Positions 60,961-64,000 of a stretch of 64,000 bases of DNA are shown piece by piece. The stretch lies in NCBI GenBank assembly GCA_963805255.1, contig CAWDTK010000017.1, positions 1-64,000 on the forward strand, written 5' to 3'. The notes beneath the pieces are model-generated. The model saw nothing but the letters and a program-made list of their open reading frames with translations, did no database searches and was not told the origin of the DNA. How positions within the stretch are numbered: position 1 is the stretch's first letter; each line of letters begins with the position of its first letter. The DNA is from Bog-532 sp963805255 (GTDB taxonomy: Bacteria > Actinomycetota > Actinomycetes > Streptosporangiales > Streptosporangiaceae). A program made the position numbers and the translations under genes.

Positions 60961-61418
60961 CCAGGCAAACACAGGTGTGCAAGCCCATTCACACCTGTGC
61001 ACGCCACTTGCACACACGGGTGTGCATCCTCATCCCTATAGGATGCACAGTGCACACCCCCGTGAACACGTGCGGTTCCGGCGGAAAACCTGCCCCTGGC
61101 GAATATCCAGGCAGCAACCCACGTCCAGCCGGGAACCGGACGGAAATCCTCAGCCTCCTGGACACTAAAAATCAAAAGTGACTTTTCGGGTTTCCGGGAC
61201 GTAGCAAGTAAAAAAGAAAACCGACCGGTACCCGTAGGATGCCCAGCATGACCCGCGATCAACTCCAGGCAGACATCATCCGCTATGGCACTAGTAGGCG
61301 AACTACCCGAAGAGCCCGCTGGCGTTCTCGGAGTTGCGCCGCGTGCTCGACGACGACGGCTACATCGATGTGATGACCGTGCCGGGGGCCGCTTGCCGGT
61401 CGCTGGTCATGACGCGCC
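60961..61418. other. region between the RepA-like gene and the next gene, no intact gene
   Basis: Its first 100 bases are the palindrome array (60970-61064). Further on, an ATG at 61249 opens a short frame (MTRDQLQADIIRYGTS) that soon ends, and in another phase AFSELRRVLDDDGYIDVMTV reads like a gene fragment. I interpret 61240-61410 as the remains of a lost gene, perhaps at the border of the integrated element. Confidence 0.45.
60970..61064. repeat. iteron-like array of palindromes around GTGTGCA/TGCACAC
   Basis: CACAGGTGTG (60970-60979) and CACACCTGTG (60990-60999) pair perfectly; TGCACAC (61009-61015) with GTGTGCA (61020-61026); GTGCATCC (61022-61029) with GGATGCAC (61041-61048). Further CACCCCCGTG follows. 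The array begins 10 bp after the RepA-like stop, so it is a good candidate for a replication origin or an operator. Confidence 0.65.
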
Positions 61419-62129
61419 TCACGGCTTGTAGTTGCTGTAGGCGCCTCCGGCCCGGTCGTAGGTGTTTCCCAGCTCGTCCTGCGTGATCTTGGCGGCTCCT
61501 TCGTCCGGCGTGAGGACCAGGTCTTGTTCGAGCACCACGGCGCGGAAGTTCCAGCCCGGCGCCGGATTCAGGCGGGCGCCGAGGTCCTTGAGGCTCTCGT
61601 AGGTCTGGTTGGGGTCAACGATGAGGCTGGCCGACTTCATGCACCACGAATCGCCGTCGGGGTCGTCGAGGAGGAAGGCCGGGGAGCCCGTGTTGATGCC
61701 GAACTGCGTGTCCCGCTGCACGTTTATGGGCTTGTAGGCGACGCTCTTGTGCTTGCGCATCTCCTTCGGCACGTCGAGCCAGGTCACCCAGCGCGCGTGC
61801 AGGCCGTTGAAGTTCCGCTCCTTCCCCACCATGGCCTCGATCCAGTCGAGGCACCACAGCCGCGGGCCGTTCTTGAACGCCCGGATGAGGTCGTACTCCT
61901 CCTCCAGGGCATCGACATCAACCTGGTCCAGCACGGCCTGCGGGCAGGTATCTCCGGTCCCGGCGGGGTCGTTCAGGCCGATCGTGTTGTAGACCCCGCC
62001 GACCAGGTGGCGGGTGATCACGTGGCCACCGATCAGGAAGATCTCGGTGTAGCGCTGGCCGCGGACGTCCTCGAAGCGCACAAGCTTCGCGCCTTCGTTA
62101 TCCGATGGCACCTTGGCTGACAGCTTCAT
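61419..62129 (-). CDS. conserved-looking hypothetical protein
   Basis: 236 residues from the ATG at 62129, which follows GGAAGGAGC at a good distance. Beta-rich and acidic: LVRFEDVRGQRYTEIFLIGG, GGVYNTIGLNDPAGTGDTCP, FKNGPRLWCLDWIEAMVGK, GLHARWVTWLDVPKEMRKHK. No signal peptide or membrane segment. I do not recognise a domain. Its start lies inside the tail of the DUF1254 remnant (62098-62283), and it is presumably co-transcribed with the DUF1254 gene upstream. Confidence 0.7.
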   Translation of the reverse strand: MKLSAKVPSDNEGAKLVRFEDVRGQRYTEIFLIGGHVITRHLVGGVYNTIGLNDPAGTGDTCPQAVLDQVDVDALEEEYDLIRAFKNGPRLWCLDWIEAMVGKERNFNGLHARWVTWLDVPKEMRKHKSVAYKPINVQRDTQFGINTGSPAFLLDDPDGDSWCMKSASLIVDPNQTYESLKDLGARLNPAPGWNFRAVVLEQDLVLTPDEGAAKITQDELGNTYDRAGGAYSNYKP

Positions 62130-62283
62130 TTCCTGCTCCTTCCCTAGCGACCTTCCCGAAGTTCACCGGCGGCAGCGTGTAGGTGCCGCCGGGCACCGCG
62201 TCCGTCGGCCAGGAGATCCGAACCGTGAGGCTGGACGGCCCGCTCGCGGGCGCGGGCGCGGGCAGCCAGTTCGGCTGATTGTT
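62098..62283 (-). pseudogene. C-terminal remnant of a second DUF1254-family gene
   Basis: In the leftward frame ending with TAA at 62100-62098 the DNA reads NNQPNWLPAPAPASGPSSLT, then RISWPTDAVPGGTYTLPPV. The NWLPAP and WP..PP pattern is the usual end of DUF1254/DUF1214 proteins (the full copy here has EPNWLPTSAEHPW). Nothing of its N-terminal part remains; it directly follows the intact DUF1254 gene, so it probably comes from a tandem duplicate. Confidence 0.6.
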
Positions 62284-62332
62284 AGCACCTGGCTGGCGGC
62301 GCGTGGCTGGCGGTCATGTGCCGGCCTGGTGT

Positions 62333-63667
62333 TCATGTGAGCGGGGTGATCCCCGGGCATTCCCACTTGGCCTGGATCACCGCGGGATGAGGCCGGTACA
62401 TGCGCAAGATCACAAACCAGGGGTGCTCGGCGGAGGTGGGCAGCCAGTTCGGTTCCCGCTCCTTGCCGGGCGAGCCGGGCTGCAGGTAGATGGTCAGCCC
62501 GCCGTCTGGGTCGTGCGCCAGCCCGGGGGTCCGGTCGCCGACCGAATAGCGGTGGGCGGTGTTGGGGATCAGGTTCATGTCTTGTTCGGTGTAGGCGGCA
62601 AGTGACCAGAACGAGTCCACCGGGGGAAGATCGCCGACGCCGAAACGCAGTGCGTAGCGGCCCTGGGAGGACAGCTTGGCGCCGTTTGCGTCGGTGAAGT
62701 TCACCAGGTAGACGGCTTCTGCCGGGTCGTTGGCGGTGATGCCGGCCAGGGACTGGTCGGCGGCGCGCTGCAGGAAGTCGTCACCGAAACGCCCTTCCTC
62801 GGCCGGCGGGTAACGCCAGCCGTTGACCACGGTGGCCCACTCCCCGCTGAGGAACTGCCGCTGGAGCAGCCCCATCCCTGTCATGGCGGCCCGGGTCAGG
62901 CCCTGTTTGACCGCCTCCGGCTGGGCGTCCACATCCAGGCCGGGCCCGACGCCGATGCGCGCGAACTGGCCCAGCACCAGGGCGTGATGCGGCGGCGGCG
63001 GGTTCTCGGCCAGCATCGCGTTGAGCGTCTTCCACGGCCCGAGCGGATCTTGTGCCGCCTCGGCCGGGGTATAGACGTCGCGGCGCTCCGGCACCTGGGC
63101 CCCGGGCTTGCCCCACAGGCTCAGCGGAGTGAGCCGGTACCGCGCCTGCAGCGCGTGCACGTTCGCCAGGTCCGCGTCACCGTCGACCAAAGTGCGCCCC
63201 AAAACCAGCACCCACGGGGTCGGCGCGGGTGCCACCGCCTGCACCCCGGCCGGCAGCTCCCCCTGCCAGCCCGGCCCGCAGATAGCGAAATGCCCGGCCT
63301 TGCTGCCGGTCGTGCGCTGCCCGACGTAGTCGAAGTTGTCGGAGGTGAACCCCATCAGCTCGAAGGTGAAGTAACGGTCGGCCATGTCCGGGTGGGACAA
63401 GATGACCGGTTCGCCGCCCAGATCCAGCCACGCCAGCGAGTACAGCGTGTCGTTGTTCGGGCAGCCGCCGTCCCGGTAGGTCGCATCCAGCACGCGTGCG
63501 GCATGCCAGAAATGGTTGACCGCGGCGTAGGGGATGACGGCCGGGTCCCGGGCCTGGGTCACCCAGTCATGCCGCAGCTTGGCGTTGTAGATATACGGAA
63601 AGCCATAGATGAACGCCTGCATCCCGATGGTGTAGGCGTACTCGGCCTTCCAGTCCAACTGTGCCAT
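62333..63667 (-). CDS. DUF1254 domain protein
   Basis: 444 residues. The DUF1254 N-domain (MQAFIYGFPYIYNAKLRHDW, PNNDTLYSLAWLDLGGEPVI, YFTFELMGFTSDNFDYVGQR) and the DUF1214 C-domain (NFTDANGAKLSSQGRYALRF, WSLAAYTEQDMNLIPNTAHR, EPNWLPTSAEHPWFVIL) are complete. The family is widespread and of unknown function; some members are secreted, but I see no signal peptide here. GGGGGA precedes the ATG at 63667. Two downstream genes, including a tail of a similar gene, lie on the same strand. Confidence 0.9.
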   Translation of the reverse strand: MAQLDWKAEYAYTIGMQAFIYGFPYIYNAKLRHDWVTQARDPAVIPYAAVNHFWHAARVLDATYRDGGCPNNDTLYSLAWLDLGGEPVILSHPDMADRYFTFELMGFTSDNFDYVGQRTTGSKAGHFAICGPGWQGELPAGVQAVAPAPTPWVLVLGRTLVDGDADLANVHALQARYRLTPLSLWGKPGAQVPERRDVYTPAEAAQDPLGPWKTLNAMLAENPPPPHHALVLGQFARIGVGPGLDVDAQPEAVKQGLTRAAMTGMGLLQRQFLSGEWATVVNGWRYPPAEEGRFGDDFLQRAADQSLAGITANDPAEAVYLVNFTDANGAKLSSQGRYALRFGVGDLPPVDSFWSLAAYTEQDMNLIPNTAHRYSVGDRTPGLAHDPDGGLTIYLQPGSPGKEREPNWLPTSAEHPWFVILRMYRPHPAVIQAKWECPGITPLT

Positions 63668-64000
63668 GTCCGTATCCCCCTGCTGATGAAAGCCAAAGCC
63701 GAATCGCGACCGGTACGTGCGGCCAGCTTGATCGTCTAGCTCACGGTTACCTCAACAGTCCCCTTTCGGTGCCGGTCCGTCCAAGAGGGCGGCCCTGCCG
63801 CAAACGGTTGGCGGGCCCGCGGCCTGACTTCCACACTCACCCGGCGGCAGGGAATGTTCTTAGGGCCACAGGTCCTGACCTCTGACCAGTTGGCCGAGTG
63901 CCAGGCGCCTGCCAAGCCTCCGCACCGCGGATACTCCACGGCTCGGGCTGATCGCTAGTCGCGCCGCCGGATCCGCGATCCGCTGAAGCTGTAAGCCGCG
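63668..64000. other. upstream region of DUF1254, no gene seen
   Basis: 333 bp to the window end. Short open frames on both strands have no recognisable content. It probably holds the promoter of the leftward DUF1254 gene; no operator or terminator stands out. Confidence 0.5.

Noticed and set aside
60932..61168. Cys/His-rich 78-residue frame that looks like a zinc protein
   Set aside because: Its Cys and His codons come from the GTGTGCA/TGCACAC repeat array, and it overlaps the end of the RepA-like gene.

Overview
The window is high-GC actinobacterial DNA. Evidence for this is a WhiB regulator, an AfsR/SARP-type regulator, FHA-ABC fusion, F420-dependent (LLM) oxidoreductase, DUF3099 and DUF929 proteins, and frequent GTG/TTG starts. 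I suspect the Streptosporangiales/Streptomycetales neighbourhood, but nothing here fixes the genus. The sequence reads as a chromosome arm or other accessory-rich stretch, with ordinary metabolic operons separated by insertion sequences and decayed genes.

Layout. 1-3.7 kb: an envelope DUF2993 protein diverges from an FHA-FHA-ABC transporter. 3.9-7.7 kb: pgeF-murL-murD overlap one another and all act on the first two residues of the peptidoglycan stem peptide. MurD/MurL is the alternative route that adds L-Glu and then epimerises it, avoiding glutamate racemase. 8.7-11.5 kb: DUF4388-like, pentapeptide-repeat and LLM oxidoreductase genes. 11.7-16.0 kb is a scarred zone: rfaE2, an IS982-family element, a collapsed glycosyltransferase, an oxidoreductase tail, and a remnant of a selenocysteine formate dehydrogenase that keeps its in-frame UGA and a SECIS-like hairpin. 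16-21.8 kb: gamma carbonic anhydrase, DMT transporter, WhiB, secreted G1 peptidase, and a DUF929-VKOR pair for disulfide formation. 21.9-23.2 kb: an ISAzo13-family element. 23.3-30.7 kb: lipoprotein, MFS exporter, SARP regulator (frameshifted) and serA.

30.7-42.1 kb is a long run of minus-strand genes. It holds a polyamine/GABA-type gamma-glutamylation pathway (permease, GlnA-like ligase, aldehyde dehydrogenase, SDR, and a PuuD-like hydrolase next to pirin), a dehalogenase-like hydrolase, and a tight four-gene operon (acyl-CoA dehydrogenase, PIG-L deacetylase, NodS-like methyltransferase, GT2) whose product is unknown. 42.4-50.6 kb: GH127 glycosidase, FUSC protein, NUDIX, an Ada/AlkA-Ogt DNA alkylation repair operon, and AIM24.

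51-56 kb is mobile: a DUF222/HNH gene with three separate in-frame minisatellites, an IS5-family element just upstream of it, a DUF2695 gene, and an IS110-family transposase whose ribosome binding site sits inside a hairpin. 56.8 kb holds a PHP phosphoesterase. 57.7-61.1 kb looks like a fragment of a plasmid, ICE or phage: a GntR regulator with a four-repeat operator, small unknown proteins, a RepA-like ATPase, and an iteron-like palindrome array. 61.4-63.7 kb: an unknown protein and a DUF1254 protein, with the tail of a second DUF1254 copy between them.

Quality note. Four genes (murD, the SARP, ada/alkA, the IS110 transposase) are each broken by a single-base shift in a GC-rich tract. Either the assembly has indel errors or these genes are genuinely decaying; raw reads would decide.
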